DNA of 64,000 nt, taken from the NCBI RefSeq assembly GCF_002161055.1, contig NZ_NFLT01000006.1, positions 154,215 to 218,214 on the forward strand, read 5' to 3'. Numbering within the stretch: the first letter of the stretch is position 1; every line of letters begins with the position of its first letter. Shown here one piece after another: positions 47,261-57,961 of the stretch. A model generated the notes under the pieces. That model did not search any database. It worked only from the letters and a program-made list of their open reading frames with translations, and was not told the origin of the DNA. Position numbers and translations under genes: made by a program. The DNA comes from Tyzzerella sp. An114 (GTDB lineage: Bacteria; Bacillota; Clostridia; Lachnospirales; Anaerotignaceae).

Positions 47261-49098
47261 ACTAAATCACCTTTATCCAAATTATTTACAGGTAGAATAA
47301 AAGTAAATGTACTCCCCCAATCAACACTACTTTCACACCATATACGACCTTTGTGTCCGTCTATAATATTTTTAGAAGCCGAAAGACCTATGCCGCTTCC
47401 TCTAACTTCAATATCACAGCCGGATACCTGAACATATTTTTCAAAAACTCTATCTATAAAATCCTCAGGTATTCCCATACCTGTATCACTTACAGATGTT
47501 TTAACAAAACCATTCTCATAAAAAGAGCGTACTGTTATAGTATCATTTTCCTTTGTATATTTCAAAGCATTTGATAAAAGATTATTCAAAACCCATTTTA
47601 TTTTTGACTCATCAGCAATAATAAAAGGTATATTTTCATCAATATATGAATAAATCTCAACTTTATTATTTTTTGCGATATTTTTAAACTGTTTAAGAGA
47701 CGAATTTATAATATCTTTCATATTACACTTTGAAAAATTATAAACACCTTCAGCTGACTCAATTTTAGAAAGTTCCAAAAGGTCATTAACAAGAGTACAT
47801 AGTCTATCACTATCCTCTTTTATAGTGTTTATAATTTCAATCTGTTCCGAATTAAGTTTATCCCCTCCAACAATAGAAAGTAAATCCGCCCCCATAACTA
47901 TTGATGTAAGAGGTGTTTTAAACTCATGGGACACAGTTGCAATGAAATCACTACGCATTTTTTCAAGCTCTTTCATCTCTGTTATATCATAAAAAACTAT
48001 TATTTCTGAAAATTTTTCATCATTTCCATTACAATAATGGAAAGGTGTAACCATAACATTATAATATTTTGTTTTTCCGTTTTTTATAAATTTCACAATC
48101 TGTTCAGAGAATTTTTCTGACCTGTAATTAATTTTTGAAAGTTCATCAAAAAGTCCTCCAGAAGAAACAACCTCAAGAAAATGTTTTCCAAAGGACTCCT
48201 CTATTGTTGTAGAAAAAAGCTTTTCAAAAGAACGGTTCATAAGGGTAATATTAGATTTTTCATCTATAATCACCATAGGCTCTGTAATACTCCTCATGAC
48301 CGCAAAAGTTCTGTTTTTTTCCTCCATAAGACTTCCCATTGTGCTTTGCTCAAACTCCGAAAGTCTTTGCGTCATATTATTGAACTCGGTACATAAAACA
48401 CCAAGCTCATCTCCTGCCTCAACAGCAGTCTTTCTGTTCATATTTCCCTGTCTTACGGATTTTATATTTTCCGTAACCTCATAGATAGGTTTTAAAAGCC
48501 TATTTGTATAAAACTTAGAAGTTATATAACTTATTCCTCCTGTAATAACAAAGAGGCTAAGCAAAATTTTTATTGAAAGTTGAATAACATCTGTTGCTTC
48601 ATTTTGTCTTGCAAAAAGAGCTTTTTCATTCGACTCTAAAAGCTCATTTAAAGCACTATTTGTACTAGTATAGAGTGGGTATATATTTTCATTAAAATAT
48701 TCAAGTTTTTTTTCCGTTTCCTTCACACCATCAATTTCAAGGGACATAAGCTCATCAAAGCTATCCCCAAAACTTTCATAACAACCTGATATCTCCTTAA
48801 TAATTTCAACCTCTTTTGGTATAACCAATGTCTTATACTCCTCACTGTAATTAGACATAAAAGTTCTATCATACCCATCAAAGTTTTCACGGTGAACCCT
48901 GCTGTTTTCATTATCATAAATATAAAGCATTATTTCCAGTTTTTGAGCATCAAGGGCTTCCTTCATAGAGGTTATACGCTCAATACTGTTATAATTTGTA
49001 GTAATAAGATTTGTTACAGATTGTCTTATAGCATACATATTCCAAAGGGAGGCCGCCCCCAGAATAAGCATTACAATAATAAGACTTATATAAAGCAT
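47257..49098 (-). CDS. Membrane sensor histidine kinase
   Basis: The 613-aa kinase has TM1 at the N-terminus, an extracytoplasmic four-helix-type sensor (about 30-175), TM2 (ILLSLFVITGGISYI), HAMP, a PAS domain, HisKA with the phospho-His in VSHEFKTPLTSI and an HATPase domain (WVLNNLLSNALKY, DTGMGIP, RGSGIGLSAS). The listed ATG has no SD and leaves a very short N-terminus. A better start, with SD CAGGAG and MAMKKKSIKFKIS, lies 38 nt upstream but is out of frame by one base in a run of seven A. The start is therefore unsettled. Confidence 0.88.
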   Translation of the reverse strand: MLYISLIIVMLILGAASLWNMYAIRQSVTNLITTNYNSIERITSMKEALDAQKLEIMLYIYDNENSRVHRENFDGYDRTFMSNYSEEYKTLVIPKEVEIIKEISGCYESFGDSFDELMSLEIDGVKETEKKLEYFNENIYPLYTSTNSALNELLESNEKALFARQNEATDVIQLSIKILLSLFVITGGISYITSKFYTNRLLKPIYEVTENIKSVRQGNMNRKTAVEAGDELGVLCTEFNNMTQRLSEFEQSTMGSLMEEKNRTFAVMRSITEPMVIIDEKSNITLMNRSFEKLFSTTIEESFGKHFLEVVSSGGLFDELSKINYRSEKFSEQIVKFIKNGKTKYYNVMVTPFHYCNGNDEKFSEIIVFYDITEMKELEKMRSDFIATVSHEFKTPLTSIVMGADLLSIVGGDKLNSEQIEIINTIKEDSDRLCTLVNDLLELSKIESAEGVYNFSKCNMKDIINSSLKQFKNIAKNNKVEIYSYIDENIPFIIADESKIKWVLNNLLSNALKYTKENDTITVRSFYENGFVKTSVSDTGMGIPEDFIDRVFEKYVQVSGCDIEVRGSGIGLSASKNIIDGHKGRIWCESSVDWGSTFTFILPVNNLDKGDLV

Positions 49099-49209
49099 TG
49101 AAATCTTAAACTTTATTGACTTTTTTTCATAGCCATGAACTCCTGTAAATAATAGATGAATAAAAATTTAAACCTTTGGACAGTTTAACATACTCTATTA
49201 TCATTTAAG

Positions 49210-49238
49210 ATTATAATATTGCTGTAAATATTAAACAA
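49210..49238 (-). promoter_or_regulatory. Candidate promoter of the histidine-kinase operon
   Basis: TTGTTT (49238-49233) and TATAAT (49215-49210) are 17 nt apart on the minus strand, about 70 nt before the SD. The remainder of the 368-nt gap (49099-49466) is AT-rich and holds only the terminator at 49431. Confidence 0.55.
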
Positions 49239-49430
49239 TCAATTAAATTTAGAGTAAAAAAGAGAAATTGGGAGAAAAACAGAGTATATAGTTTAAAATA
49301 CTATAATTTCATTCTATATACTACTGCTAATCCTCCAAAAAACTAAAATTTATAACAATTATAAAATTCGTTAAAACTATACAAAGTCATTGATATATAA
49401 TATAAAATTATTGACAAAAAAATTTATTAA

Positions 49431-49460
49431 AAAAGGACTTTCAATTAAGAAAGTCCTTTT
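49431..49460. terminator. Terminator after the giant dehydratase-activator gene
   Basis: AAAAGGACTTTC/GAAAGTCCTTTT is a perfect 12-bp stem with loop AATTAA. On the minus strand it is followed by TTAATAAATTTTTTT, 7 nt after the stop codon. Confidence 0.85.
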
Positions 49461-49466
49461 TTATAT

Positions 49467-52400
49467 TTAAGCCTTTACACTCTTATTTTGTGGTTTAACA
49501 TTATAGTTTGAAGAATGTTTCTTTTTAGAATAAGCCTCATCTCTATAAAGATTTTTCTCTGCACTGGCAAGCATAAGTTTAATACGGTTAAGCTGATTAA
49601 CTTCACTTGCACCTGGGTCATAGTCTATTGCCACAACATTTGAGAGAGGATATCTTCTTCTAAGTTCTTTTATAACACCTTTTCCAACAACATGGTTAGG
49701 AAGACAACCGAAAGGCTGTGTACAAACTATATTATTTACGCCTGTATGTATAAGTTCCATCATCTCACCTGTAAGGAACCAACCTTCTCCAGTCTGATTA
49801 CAAAGTGAAACAATAGGTTCTGCCATCTCTCCAAGCTCTCTTATACTTACTGGAGCATCAAATCTCTTGCTTTCACTTAAAGCTTTTATCATAGAACTCT
49901 GATACATCTCTATAACTTTTATGACAGCTTCTGCAACCTTTTTACCTTTCTTTGTGCCACCAAGGAATTTTTCCTTCTGAACACTATTATAAGCACTGTA
50001 AAGGGCAAAACCTGCAAGGTCAGGAACAACAGCTTCTGCACCTTCTTTTTCAAGAAGTCCAACTATGTCATTATTTGCTGTTGGGTGGAATTTAACAAGA
50101 ATTTCACCAACAACTCCAACTCTAGGTTTAACTTCATTTGTAATTTCAAGATTGTCAAAGTCTTTTACAATATTTCTTATATTTGAATTAAATTTAATTA
50201 TATTTCCACTTCTAACATCTTTCTTTACAATGGCATTCCATTTTTCATAGAGTGCATTTGCAGAACCTTCAACTTTTTCATATGGTCTTGTTCTGTAAAG
50301 AACACGCATGAACAAGTCGCCATAAATAAGTCCCTGAAGTGCTCTATTTATTAAAGCTGGTGTAAACTTCATACCAGGGTTTTTCTCTATTCCTCCAGCA
50401 CTTACAGCTATAACAGGAATTTCACCCATTCCAGCATTTTTAAGAGCTTTTCTTATAAATCCAAGATAATTTGTAGCACGACAACCGCCACCAGTCTGGC
50501 TTATAAGTAAAGCAACTTTGTCTTTATCATATTTTCCTGAATTTACAGCATTTAAAAGCTGACCTACAACAATAAGGGCAGGATAACAAGCGTCATTGTT
50601 AACATATTTAAGACCTGTATCAACAGCACTTCTATCCATAGCAGGCATAATTTCTATGTTATATCCACAGGACTCAAAAACATCTTTGAATATATCAAAA
50701 TGTATAGGTGACATCTGCGGACAGAGAATAGTATAATTTTTCTTCATTTCTTTTGTAAATATAATTCTCTTTAATGAAGCGTCAGCTTTTTTAATTACAA
50801 CGCCTTTTTTCTTTCTATCTTCAATAGCTGCAATAAGAGAACGAACTCTTATTCTTGCAGCACCAAGGTTATTAACCTCGTCAATTTTAAGAGAAGTATA
50901 TATTTTTCCTGCTGCTGTAAGTATATCTTTAACTTCATCAGTTGTTACAGCATCAAGACCACAACCAAAAGAGTTGAGCTGAACAAGTTCAATATTCTCT
51001 TTTGTTTTAACAAAGGCTGCTGCCTCATAAAGTCTTGAGTGATAAGCCCACTGGTCACGAACAACTAAAGGTCTTTCAACTTTTCCAAGATGAGCAACAC
51101 TGTCTTCTGTTAAAACAGCTATATTATATCCTGCAATAAGTTCAGGAATACCATGGTTTACTTCTGGGTCAGTATGGTATGGTCTACCACTTAAAACAAT
51201 ACCTGTTATACCGTGCTCATCAATATATTTAACAGCTTCCTCACCTTTTTTATGCATATCATGTCTGAAAGCTGTCCATTCATTCCAACCTTTTTCAACA
51301 GCTTCTTCAATTTCATGAGCTGTAATTCCAAACTTTTCGAACTCCTCAAAAAGTCTCTTTTTAAGTGAGTTTTTATCTCCCATATTTATAAATGGGTTCA
51401 TAAATGTTATATTTCTCTCACGAAGTTCCTCAACATTGTTCTTTATATTCTCAGAATATGAAGCAACAATAGGACAGTTATAGTTATTATCAGCCTCAAG
51501 TATATCTTTTCTCTCAAAAGGAGCTCCTGGATAGAATATAGTATCAATTCCCTTTTCAATAAGGCTCATAATATGACCATGAACAAGTTTTGCAGGATAG
51601 CAAACTGACTCACTAGGTATTGACTCAATACCTTTCTCATAAAGTTTTTTATCTGAGAGAGGAGAAAGTTCAACTCTAAATCCTAAATCTGTAAAGAATG
51701 TAAACCAGAAAGGATAATCCTCATACATATTAAGAACTCTAGGAATACCTATTGTTCCTCTTCTCGCTAAATTCTCATCAAGAGGTTTATATACTTCAAA
51801 AAGTCTGTGAAGTTTATATTTAAAGAGGTTAGGAACATCACTGTTTGTCTTATTAAGTCCGAGACCTCTCTCACATCTATTACCTGTAATAAATCTTCTT
51901 CCACCTGTGAAATTATTTATTGTCAAAAGACAATTATTTGTACAACGTCCACATCTTGCAAGAGTTGTTTTTATTTCAAGGTTATTCATAGCCTCTTTGC
52001 TTATAAGTCTTGTCTCATAGCCTTCTTCATATTTATCAAGGGCAATAAGAGCAGAACCAAAAGCACCCATTATACCGGCAATATCAGGTCTTACAGCCTC
52101 TCTGCCAGATATAACCTCAAAACTTTTAAGTACAGCATCATTATAGAATGTACCACCCTGAACAACTATACTTTTACCTAAAGCCTTAGGGTCAGAAATT
52201 TTTATAACTTTCAATAAAGCGTTCTTTATTACAGAATAAGCAAGTCCCGCTGAAATATCTCCAACTTCCGCTCCTTCTTTCTGAGCCTGTTTAACTCTTG
52301 AGTTCATAAATACAGTACATCTTGAACCTAAATCAATAGGATTTTTTGCAAAAAGAGCAATTTTTGCAAAGTCTGAAACACTGTATTTAAGAGAGTTTGC

Positions 52401-53774
52401 AAATGTCTCAATAAATGAACCACAGCCAGAAGAACAAGCCTCATTTAAAAGAACACTGTCAATTACATTATTTTTAATTCTTATACATTTCATATCCTGT
52501 CCGCCAATGTCAAGTATAAAGTCAACATCTGGCTTAAAGAAACTAGCCGCTCTATAATGGGCAACAGTCTCAATATATCCAAGGTCAACCATGAGAGCCT
52601 CTTTTATAAGACCTTCACCGTAACCAGTTACACAGGAATTTTTAATTTTAACATTTGGAGGGAGTATTGAATAAAGCTCATTAAGACTCTTTATAACAAC
52701 ATTAAGAGGGCTTCCCTCATTACTTCCATAGTATGAATATAAAAGTTCTCCAGTATCACTTACAAGAGCAACTTTTGTTGTTGTACTTCCCGCATCAATA
52801 CCAAGGAATGCTTTTCCCTCATAATCACTTAAATTTCTTCTCTTAACTTTATCTTTGTCATGTCTCTCTTTAAACTGTTCATAGTCTTTAACATCAGTAA
52901 AAAGTGAGTCAAGACGACTAACTTCCATTTTAAGTTCTTTACTGTTGTTAAGTCTGTCTATAAGTTCATCAAGAGTTAAAACAACTTTTCCTGTACAACT
53001 TACAGCAGTACCAAAAGCCGCAAAAAGATGAGAGCTTTCAGGAAGAATTGTTGTTTCTTCTGTAAGTTTAAGAGTATCTATAAAACGCTGTCTAAGCTCT
53101 GAAAGGAAATGTAAAGGTCCACCAAGGAAAGCAACATGACCTCTTATAGGCTTTCCACAAGCAAGACCGCTTATTGTCTGATTTACAACAGCCTGAAATA
53201 TTGAAGCTGCCAAGTCCTCTTTTGCAGCACCTTCATTTATAAGAGGCTGAATATCTGTTTTCGCAAAAACACCACAACGTGATGCTATTGGATATATTAC
53301 TTTATGATTTTTAGCAAGCTCATTAAGACCTGAAGCGTCAGTTTTTAAAAGTGAAGCCATCTGGTCAATAAATGAACCTGTACCACCGGCACAAACACCG
53401 TTCATACGCTGTTCAATACCATTTTGGAAATATATAATTTTAGCGTCCTCACCGCCAAGCTCTATGGCAACATCTGTCTGAGGAGCAGAAACTTCAACAG
53501 CCTTTGCAGTAGCAACAACTTCCTGTATAAAAGGAACTTTAAGCTCATCAGCTATTGAAACACCGCCACTACCTGTAATCATTGCTGTTATATCTATATT
53601 TCCTAAAACTTCTCTAGTCTGTGAAAGTATATCCTGTAAAGTTTTCTTTATTTCTGAAAAATGTCTTTTATATCTTCCAAAAATCATTTCATTATCGTCA
53701 TCGACCGCGACAACTTTTATAGTTGTTGAGCCTATATCAATTCCGACCTTAACAATTTTATTTATATCCTTCAA
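49467..53774 (-). CDS. Giant acyl-CoA dehydratase activase-related protein (BadF/BcrA ATPase x2 + HgdB-like)
   Basis: The 1435-aa protein fuses two ASKHA ATPase domains of the 2-hydroxyacyl-CoA dehydratase activator family. The first has [16 protein letters not shown] at about residue 10 and [12 protein letters not shown]; the second has [17 protein letters not shown] at about 322 and [14 protein letters not shown] Cys cluster RCGRCTNNC (about 625) and a C-terminal region related to the dehydratase/DUF2229 proteins follow. It probably uses ATP to drive low-potential electron transfer through Fe-S clusters; the substrate is unknown. The start is TTG with a strong SD AAGGAGG 8 nt upstream. It is 18 nt downstream of a TetR gene. 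Confidence 0.9.
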   Translation of the reverse strand: MKDINKIVKVGIDIGSTTIKVVAVDDDNEMIFGRYKRHFSEIKKTLQDILSQTREVLGNIDITAMITGSGGVSIADELKVPFIQEVVATAKAVEVSAPQTDVAIELGGEDAKIIYFQNGIEQRMNGVCAGGTGSFIDQMASLLKTDASGLNELAKNHKVIYPIASRCGVFAKTDIQPLINEGAAKEDLAASIFQAVVNQTISGLACGKPIRGHVAFLGGPLHFLSELRQRFIDTLKLTEETTILPESSHLFAAFGTAVSCTGKVVLTLDELIDRLNNSKELKMEVSRLDSLFTDVKDYEQFKERHDKDKVKRRNLSDYEGKAFLGIDAGSTTTKVALVSDTGELLYSYYGSNEGSPLNVVIKSLNELYSILPPNVKIKNSCVTGYGEGLIKEALMVDLGYIETVAHYRAASFFKPDVDFILDIGGQDMKCIRIKNNVIDSVLLNEACSSGCGSFIETFANSLKYSVSDFAKIALFAKNPIDLGSRCTVFMNSRVKQAQKEGAEVGDISAGLAYSVIKNALLKVIKISDPKALGKSIVVQGGTFYNDAVLKSFEVISGREAVRPDIAGIMGAFGSALIALDKYEEGYETRLISKEAMNNLEIKTTLARCGRCTNNCLLTINNFTGGRRFITGNRCERGLGLNKTNSDVPNLFKYKLHRLFEVYKPLDENLARRGTIGIPRVLNMYEDYPFWFTFFTDLGFRVELSPLSDKKLYEKGIESIPSESVCYPAKLVHGHIMSLIEKGIDTIFYPGAPFERKDILEADNNYNCPIVASYSENIKNNVEELRERNITFMNPFINMGDKNSLKKRLFEEFEKFGITAHEIEEAVEKGWNEWTAFRHDMHKKGEEAVKYIDEHGITGIVLSGRPYHTDPEVNHGIPELIAGYNIAVLTEDSVAHLGKVERPLVVRDQWAYHSRLYEAAAFVKTKENIELVQLNSFGCGLDAVTTDEVKDILTAAGKIYTSLKIDEVNNLGAARIRVRSLIAAIEDRKKKGVVIKKADASLKRIIFTKEMKKNYTILCPQMSPIHFDIFKDVFESCGYNIEIMPAMDRSAVDTGLKYVNNDACYPALIVVGQLLNAVNSGKYDKDKVALLISQTGGGCRATNYLGFIRKALKNAGMGEIPVIAVSAGGIEKNPGMKFTPALINRALQGLIYGDLFMRVLYRTRPYEKVEGSANALYEKWNAIVKKDVRSGNIIKFNSNIRNIVKDFDNLEITNEVKPRVGVVGEILVKFHPTANNDIVGLLEKEGAEAVVPDLAGFALYSAYNSVQKEKFLGGTKKGKKVAEAVIKVIEMYQSSMIKALSESKRFDAPVSIRELGEMAEPIVSLCNQTGEGWFLTGEMMELIHTGVNNIVCTQPFGCLPNHVVGKGVIKELRRRYPLSNVVAIDYDPGASEVNQLNRIKLMLASAEKNLYRDEAYSKKKHSSNYNVKPQNKSVKA

Positions 53775-53792
53775 TGTTTTGTCCTCCTTAAA

Positions 53793-54407
53793 TTAAGTCT
53801 GAATTTCATTCCAGATTTGCCCAAATGTAAGCTCGTACTTATCAATAAGTTTTATTTCGCCGTCAATAAAGTTCAATGCTTGCATACCATCTTTGAGGGC
53901 ATATAATGCTGTTGCTGTATTTTCTGAATTTATTTCCCTTTTAACTGCACCACAAAGTTTTCCCTCGTCAATAATTTCAGCTGTAAGTTTTATCATCTCA
54001 CGGCTGCACCTGCATCTTAAATCTGACAAGTAAGGATAACGCTTCATACATTCATACACAAGAAAAAAGAAATTTCTTGTATTTATATTTTTAAGTCCTG
54101 TATAAAGCTCGCCAAATTCATCAAAATCAGGTGTTCTACTGTAACAAAACCAAAGTTTTTCTTTCGGGTTACTCAATTTATCATCATTTATCTGTGCCCT
54201 AAGTCTTTCCAAAGGTTTTTCAAAAAAAGGACATATATACTTATTTATGACCTCGTTTATAAGTTCGTCCTTACTTGCAAAATGATGATAAAAACAGCCC
54301 TTTGTAACACCAGAAACTTTAATTGCCTCATTTGCGGATGATTCACCTATACCGTCCCTCAAAAAAAGGTCAAATGAACTTTTTAAAATAGCTTCCTTTG
54401 TACCCAT
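53793..54407 (-). CDS. TetR-family transcriptional regulator
   Basis: The 204-aa repressor has the TetR helix-turn-helix at residues 20-48 (SANEAIKVSGVTKGCFYHHFASKDEL) and a C-terminal ligand domain with several Cys. It is autoregulated by inference: the dyad ACCGAC-TG-GTCGGT lies just downstream of its promoter. It shares a transcript with the 1435-aa dehydratase-activator protein, 18 nt away, and probably controls it. The ligand is unknown. Confidence 0.9.
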   Translation of the reverse strand: MGTKEAILKSSFDLFLRDGIGESSANEAIKVSGVTKGCFYHHFASKDELINEVINKYICPFFEKPLERLRAQINDDKLSNPKEKLWFCYSRTPDFDEFGELYTGLKNINTRNFFFLVYECMKRYPYLSDLRCRCSREMIKLTAEIIDEGKLCGAVKREINSENTATALYALKDGMQALNFIDGEIKLIDKYELTFGQIWNEIQT

Positions 54408-54441
54408 AAAATCTCTCTCTTTCTTCTGCCTGTTTTATCAG

Positions 54442-54455
54442 ACCGACTGGTCGGT
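54442..54455. promoter_or_regulatory. TetR-type operator
   Basis: ACCGAC and GTCGGT form a 6-bp inverted repeat around TG. It sits 17 nt downstream of the -10 box, in the transcribed leader of tetR, a typical place for repression. The motif is the common TetR-family half-site GACCGAC. Confidence 0.75.
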
Positions 54456-54471
54456 TTTTTGAATCACTAGG

Positions 54472-54500
54472 ATTATATCATTTTATTTTAAAACTGTACA
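54472..54500 (-). promoter_or_regulatory. Promoter of the tetR-dehydratase operon
   Basis: TGTACA (54500-54495) and TATAAT (54477-54472) are 17 nt apart. Apart from this, the operator and the terminator at 54719, the 341-nt gap 54408-54748 shows no gene. Confidence 0.6.
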
Positions 54501-54718
54501 GAATATTCCTTTTCGACATCATATTATATAAAACACATAAAAAAGACATAGTTTAATTAAGAATTCTGTAAAAATATAAGGATTTTTGCATATGTACAGT
54601 TAGTATATTAAACAATATCATTTTGATTTTTATCCAAATTTAGACAAGATTTATCCTGAATTATCGTAAAATATTTTAGGTTAATTTTTTATAAAATTTA
54701 TTAAAATAACAATAAAAA

Positions 54719-54743
54719 AGAGATGTTCTTTTTGAACATCTCT
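54719..54743 (-). terminator. Terminator of the tmk-rsmI-decarboxylase cluster
   Basis: AGAGATGTTC/GAACATCTCT is a perfect 10-bp stem, 5 nt after the last gene, followed by TTTTTTATTG on the minus strand. Confidence 0.88.
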
Positions 54744-54748
54744 AATAT

Positions 54749-55162
54749 TTATATAATATTTTCTTCTTCTATATGTGATATAGCGTCTACAAAACATATA
54801 ATCATTTTATTTTCCGTTAAAATACATATTGTGTCAAAATCGTTTTTGCCCATAAATCTTCCTTTTATAACACTGCTTTTTCCCTTTTCACCGCTTGTTA
54901 CAACTTTTACATTCATTCCACGTTTAAAAACACTACCTCTGAAATAAAAATTTTCAATGGGAAAAAGAGTTTTACATTTTTCAATAGTTTCATCTGTATC
55001 AATGCCATTATGTTTCATATAAAACATTTCTCCATCATTTTTAAATAGAAAAAATCCAGGCATAATAACATTTCTTATTATAACTATTATAACAGTAAGA
55101 ACAAAAGCAAGACTTCCTGCAAAAACTATGTCATAAAAATCAATATATTCAAAAAAATCCAT
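54749..55162 (-). CDS. Small membrane protein, unknown
   Basis: The 137-aa protein has one N-terminal TM helix (about residues 13-34, IVFAGSLAFVLTVIIVIIRN). A cytoplasmic beta-rich domain of about 95 residues follows, with GSVFKRGMNVKVVTSGEKGKS and a hydrophobic ICFVDAISHIEEE end. I do not recognise the family. It starts 4 nt after the decarboxylase-like gene and ends at the cluster terminator, so it is the last gene of that operon. Confidence 0.65.
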   Translation of the reverse strand: MDFFEYIDFYDIVFAGSLAFVLTVIIVIIRNVIMPGFFLFKNDGEMFYMKHNGIDTDETIEKCKTLFPIENFYFRGSVFKRGMNVKVVTSGEKGKSSVIKGRFMGKNDFDTICILTENKMIICFVDAISHIEEENII

Positions 55163-55166
55163 AAAA

Positions 55167-56588
55167 TCACTTCTCTTTCTGACACAACACCTTCACACCA
55201 AAAGACTCATCAACACCCAAAACATTTATACCTTTATCAATAAACTCACAAATACATTCTAAAGCCTTTGATGTAATAACTTCTCCCGGACATAATACAG
55301 GTATACCCGGAGGATAAGGTATCAAAAAATCACCACATATTTTTCCAACGCTCTCATAAAGTGAAACTTTCTCTTTCTCTAAAAAATACGCTTTTCTCAA
55401 AGACACAGTCTGAAAAATATCAACATTACAATAGTTTAAAACACTGCTTTTTTCATATTTTATATGTTTATCAATATCACAAAGAGCATTAAAAAGTCTT
55501 TCAAAACCTTCTTTTGTGTCTGCAACAGAAGTCATAGCTATAATATGATTTCTTCCAACAGCTTCAAGCTGTATATTATACTTTTCTATCAATATTTTAT
55601 TTATATACTCTGTGCTAGTATCATTTACAATAAAAACAAGTTTGCCTTTATCGTAAGACTTTACACCGCATATATTTACAAAATCTTCACCAATAATTTT
55701 TATATTTTTAAGTGTTTTAAATTTTTCTCTATATTCTTTTAAAGTATCAACATATTTATCAAAATAATATTTTCCTTCTTTTTCTATAAAATCACAACAT
55801 CTATCAATAGATGACATAAAAATATATGAAGGACTTGAACTTTGAACCATAGCAAGAGCAGATTTTATATTTTCAATATTTACTCTATCACCCTTAATAT
55901 GCATAAGTGCTGTTTGAGTTACAGAAGGCAATGTTTTATGAACACTTTGTATTACAATATCAGCTCCAAGTTTAATTGCACTTCCAGGAAAATAATCATT
56001 AAAATTAAAATGGGCACCATGAGCCTCATCAACTATAAGAATAGCATTATTTTTATGTACTAAATCAGCTATTTTTTCAATATCAGCAGTAAAACCCTCA
56101 TAGGTTGGACTTGTTATAAAAACAGCTTTTGCATCAGGATTTTCACATAAAGCTTTTTCAATACTTTCCACAGTAACTTGTCCAACAATTCCAGTATCAT
56201 TAAAAACTTCAGGATAAACATATCTAACATCAGCACCAGACAAAACTATTCCAGAAAATACACTTTTATGGCTGTTTCTAGCAACAATTATTTTATCACC
56301 ATCACCACAAACACTTAAAATAGCAGCCATATTCCCGCCACTACTTCCATTTACCATAAAAAATGTATAATCGCTTCCAAAAAGTTTTAAGGCTCTCTCT
56401 TGAGAGTTTTTAATCATTCCTTCTGGATTATGAAGATTATCATAATCATCTATCTCTGTTATATCAAACTTATACACATCAGAAAAGGAACACAGCCTTC
56501 CCCCTTTATGCCCCGGCATATGAAAAGGATATCTAGGGTTTTTGCTGTATTCATCCATACTTTCAAAAATATATTTTTTACTGTTCAA
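55167..56588 (-). CDS. Orn/Lys/Arg decarboxylase-family PLP enzyme (YaaO-like)
   Basis: The 473-aa fold-type I PLP enzyme has FHMPGHKGG (about 22), TFFMVNGSSGGNMAAIL, VDEAHGAHFNF and the PLP lysine in SVHKTLPSVTQTAL, plus the family C-terminal part PYPPGIPVLCPGE. In B. subtilis the equivalent yaaO lies beside tmk. The substrate (lysine, arginine or ornithine) cannot be told. The TTG start at 56588 overlaps the ybaK-like gene by 11 nt; an ATG at 56558 would cut the conserved N-terminus less credibly. Confidence 0.85.
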   Translation of the reverse strand: MNSKKYIFESMDEYSKNPRYPFHMPGHKGGRLCSFSDVYKFDITEIDDYDNLHNPEGMIKNSQERALKLFGSDYTFFMVNGSSGGNMAAILSVCGDGDKIIVARNSHKSVFSGIVLSGADVRYVYPEVFNDTGIVGQVTVESIEKALCENPDAKAVFITSPTYEGFTADIEKIADLVHKNNAILIVDEAHGAHFNFNDYFPGSAIKLGADIVIQSVHKTLPSVTQTALMHIKGDRVNIENIKSALAMVQSSSPSYIFMSSIDRCCDFIEKEGKYYFDKYVDTLKEYREKFKTLKNIKIIGEDFVNICGVKSYDKGKLVFIVNDTSTEYINKILIEKYNIQLEAVGRNHIIAMTSVADTKEGFERLFNALCDIDKHIKYEKSSVLNYCNVDIFQTVSLRKAYFLEKEKVSLYESVGKICGDFLIPYPPGIPVLCPGEVITSKALECICEFIDKGINVLGVDESFGVKVLCQKEK

Positions 56589-57078
56589 TTTCTACCACTC
56601 TATATGTATGACCTGTGTAAGGAAGTATTTTTTCCAAAAGGTCACTTAATTTTATTATAACTGTGGCAGTATTTACACAAGGGTGAATTGCAATTCTGTC
56701 CATAGCCATAACATCTTTATCCACAATAAAGTTGACAACTTTGTTAGTATCCTGTATAAGTCCTAAAGGTGTAACAGAGCCGGGAAGAAGTCCCAAATAT
56801 TCTTTCATATACTCATCTTTTGCAAAAGTCATTCTAGGAACACCAAGCTGTTTTGAAACTTTTCCACTGTTAAAACGTTTTTCACCAGGCATAAGTATGA
56901 GATAGAACTCTGTACTGTGTCTTGTGCTCATAAAAAGATTTTTACATATTTGAAGACCCATTTTTCTGTCAAGTTCTTCTGCTGCCTCTATTGTATATAT
57001 AGGTTCATGTTCATAAAGTTCATATTCAATTCCAAGTTCTTTTAAAACTTCGTATGTTCTTTCTTGTGATGAAATCAC
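56578..57078 (-). CDS. YbaK/ProX-type aminoacyl-tRNA deacylase
   Basis: The 166-aa protein is a YbaK-domain (prolyl-tRNA synthetase-associated) editing protein: YELYEHEPIYTIEAAEEL, KNLFMSTRHSTEFYLILMPG, KVSKQLGVPRMTFA and GSVTPLGLI. Such proteins hydrolyse mischarged tRNA-Pro or related species; the exact tRNA is unknown. It overlaps the following decarboxylase-like gene by 11 nt. Confidence 0.88.
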   Translation of the reverse strand: MISSQERTYEVLKELGIEYELYEHEPIYTIEAAEELDRKMGLQICKNLFMSTRHSTEFYLILMPGEKRFNSGKVSKQLGVPRMTFAKDEYMKEYLGLLPGSVTPLGLIQDTNKVVNFIVDKDVMAMDRIAIHPCVNTATVIIKLSDLLEKILPYTGHTYRVVEIEQ

Positions 57079-57109
57079 AGTAATTACTCCTTTATAAATT
57101 ATTTATCTA

Positions 57110-57949
57110 TTATTTATGAATATATGCATATATATCTCTTTTTGAAACTCCTCTGTCTTTTGCTACTTGTTTCATAGCTTCCTTTTCAGACATTCCCTTT
57201 TCTGTATACATAAGCATATGTTCATCTATTGTCATTTCCTCAAAGGACTGAATTTCATTTTTTCTCAGTTCTTCTCTTGAAATTCCCTCAACAACTACAA
57301 CAAACTCACCTTTAGGCGGATTTGTATCATAATATTCCATAAGTTTTGAGAGAGGTTCTTTTTTGACCTCCTCATATTTTTTAGTAAGTTCTCTTATACA
57401 AGCTATATTTCTATCACCTAAAGCATTATAAAGTTCTTTCAAAGTATCTTTAAGATGATGAGGTGCTTCATAAAATATAAGAGTTCTTGTCTCATTTTCT
57501 ATTGATTTTAAAACTTCACGTCTTTCTTTTTTATCATAAGGCAAAAATCCCTCAAAAGAAAAACGTCTTGTGGGAAGTCCTGAAAGTACAAGAGCTGTTA
57601 TTCCTGCAACAGCCCCTGGTGCAACAGTGACATTTATACCCTCATCACGACATAAAGCAATCATATCAGCTCCCGGGTCAGATATTCCCGGCATACCTGC
57701 ATCAGTGACAAGAGCAATATTTTTTCCCTCTTTAAGCATTTCAACAAGTTTAGGACCTTTTGACGCTTTGTTATGCTCATGATAACTTGTAAGAGGTGTA
57801 TGTATATCAAAGTGATTTAAAAGCCCTAAAGTATGTCTTGTATCTTCAGCAGCAATAACATCACATTCTTTTAAAAGTCTTAAAACCCTTAAAGTAATAT
57901 CCTCAAGGTTTCCTATGGGAGTTGCACAGAGATAAAGTGTACCGTACAA
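57110..57949 (-). CDS. rsmI: 16S rRNA (cytidine-1402-2'-O)-methyltransferase
   Basis: RsmI 2'-O-methylates C1402 of 16S rRNA using SAM. The 279-aa product has LYLCATPIGNLEDITLR, AAEDTRHTLGLLNHF, LVTDAGMPGISDPG and YEAPHHLKDTLKEL, all family hallmarks. The start is TTG at 57949, with SD AGGAGGGGG. It lies 12 nt after trmN in the conserved cluster. Confidence 0.95.
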   Translation of the reverse strand: MYGTLYLCATPIGNLEDITLRVLRLLKECDVIAAEDTRHTLGLLNHFDIHTPLTSYHEHNKASKGPKLVEMLKEGKNIALVTDAGMPGISDPGADMIALCRDEGINVTVAPGAVAGITALVLSGLPTRRFSFEGFLPYDKKERREVLKSIENETRTLIFYEAPHHLKDTLKELYNALGDRNIACIRELTKKYEEVKKEPLSKLMEYYDTNPPKGEFVVVVEGISREELRKNEIQSFEEMTIDEHMLMYTEKGMSEKEAMKQVAKDRGVSKRDIYAYIHK

Positions 57950-57961
57950 TAATTCCCCCTC

